Below are positions 63,510 to 64,000 of a stretch of 64,000 nucleotides of DNA, in pieces. Position 1 is the first letter of the stretch. Each line of letters begins with the position of its first letter. The stretch lies in NCBI RefSeq assembly GCF_013375155.1, contig NZ_JABXOF010000002.1, forward strand, positions 310,001-374,000, given 5' to 3'. The DNA is from Serratia ureilytica. GTDB lineage: Bacteria; Pseudomonadota; Gammaproteobacteria; Enterobacterales; Enterobacteriaceae. The notes beneath the pieces are model-generated. The model searched no databases, had not been told where the DNA came from, and saw only the letters and a program-made list of their open reading frames with translations. The position numbers were made by a program, and so were the translations under genes.

Positions 63510-64000
63510 TCAGTTATAATTCAGCGTAAAGGTGGCGACGCTATTAGCTTTACCGGCGGTAACATCTGCCTGCGTGGAAATATAGCGGGCGGTAAAATCG
63601 AGGTTATTTTTCACGCCGCTGCCGGAAGCCAACGGATAAGCCGTCGACGCCGTGTAAAGCGGCAGAACACTGTTAGAAATATCAGACAGTTGGATACCGA
63701 CGCCGGTAGCGACATCCGTTTCCTGGGTCAGCTGCAATACGTTGCTGTCGCCGTTATCGGCCGCGCCGTCGAACTTAACGGTGGCGCTTTTTACCGTATC
63801 CGGACAATCGGTGACTTCCAGCGTGAATTTTGTCGCGCTGGACGTTGATCCCTTGCCACCCGCAAATGCCGTTCGGGCCACATCACCCAAAACAACATTT
63901 AATGGATTACTCAAGTCATTCGTGACCTTGCACGCAGCATCGACAATATTCCCGGTAAAATTAACCTGACCATCTGCTGCCAGAGCAGGTAAAGCGCTTG
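63510..64000 (-). CDS. Major fimbrial subunit, 5' end cut by the window edge
   Basis: About 163 residues are visible and the signal peptide start lies outside. The mature beginning LAADGQVNFTGNIVDAACKVTND holds the first Cys; LEVTDCPDTV holds the second. It ends VATFTLNYN with the penultimate Tyr needed for chaperone binding. The sequence is rich in Thr, Ser and Ala and typical of a FimA-like shaft subunit. It is the first of four genes (pilin, chaperone, usher, adhesin) visible in this operon. Confidence 0.92.
   Translation of the reverse strand, partial: SALPALAADGQVNFTGNIVDAACKVTNDLSNPLNVVLGDVARTAFAGGKGSTSSATKFTLEVTDCPDTVKSATVKFDGAADNGDSNVLQLTQETDVATGVGIQLSDISNSVLPLYTASTAYPLASGSGVKNNLDFTARYISTQADVTAGKANSVATFTLNYN

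Overview
The window looks like a chromosomal segment of a high-GC enterobacterium. Serratia, most likely the S. marcescens group, is the best guess. The supporting signs are an E. coli-like but GC-rich paa cluster, close enteric homologues (PaaZ, PqqU/YncD, Gcd, YeeO, GabD), a Kdo hydroxylase, a large NRPS and two chaperone-usher fimbrial operons. Species assignment is inference; there is no rRNA or marker gene here. I saw no tRNA, rRNA, CRISPR array, insertion sequence or prophage.

Layout. 1-411 is the 3' end of a GGDEF protein, followed by kdoO (906-1799). 1843-15519 is a complete phenylacetate degradation locus: paaZ on the minus strand, then divergent paaABCDEFGHIJK-paaX-paaY, with a CRP site and a PaaX-type operator in the divergent promoter. 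paaX is split by an in-frame amber codon between its DNA-binding part and the rest of the protein. 15558-19392 (minus) is a four-gene operon: HGGYW hydrolase, RidA, aromatic aminotransferase-like enzyme and amino acid permease. It reads as an amino acid or kynurenine-type catabolic unit beside paa. 19540-27388 holds small metabolic and detoxification genes: a LysR regulator divergent from gst and a split-barrel flavoprotein gene, gabD, a GyrI-like domain protein, a VOC protein, and a second LysR gene flanked by a cupin gene (hydroxynitrile-lyase type) and an aldo-keto reductase gene. A shared palindromic operator lies next to both of the latter.

27519-37535 (minus) is a single 10-kb gene for a three-module NRPS (C-A-T-C-A-T-C-A-T-TE) preceded by an AT-rich gap. 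38062-42726 carries pqqU (TonB-dependent PQQ receptor) followed by gcd (PQQ-dependent glucose dehydrogenase), which couples cofactor scavenging to the enzyme that uses it. Next comes a strong Fur-box promoter reading into two tiny, 4-bp-overlapping ORFs (61 and 59 codons) that I do not recognise.

43361-51721 (minus) is a nine-gene MR/P-like fimbrial operon ending in a LuxR-type regulator gene. It is set divergently from a PapI/FaeA-like regulator (52496-52759), with two Dam GATC sites between them, as in pap-type phase switches. Then follow yeeO, an orphan PulS/OutS-like lipoprotein gene, and the most interesting unit: 55167-59017 (minus), a double-glycine-leader Gly/Ala-rich peptide (a putative new class II microcin) with its HlyD-type adaptor and C39-peptidase ABC exporter, and no recognisable immunity gene. 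A second fimbrial operon (adhesin, usher, chaperone, partial major pilin) fills 59155-64000.
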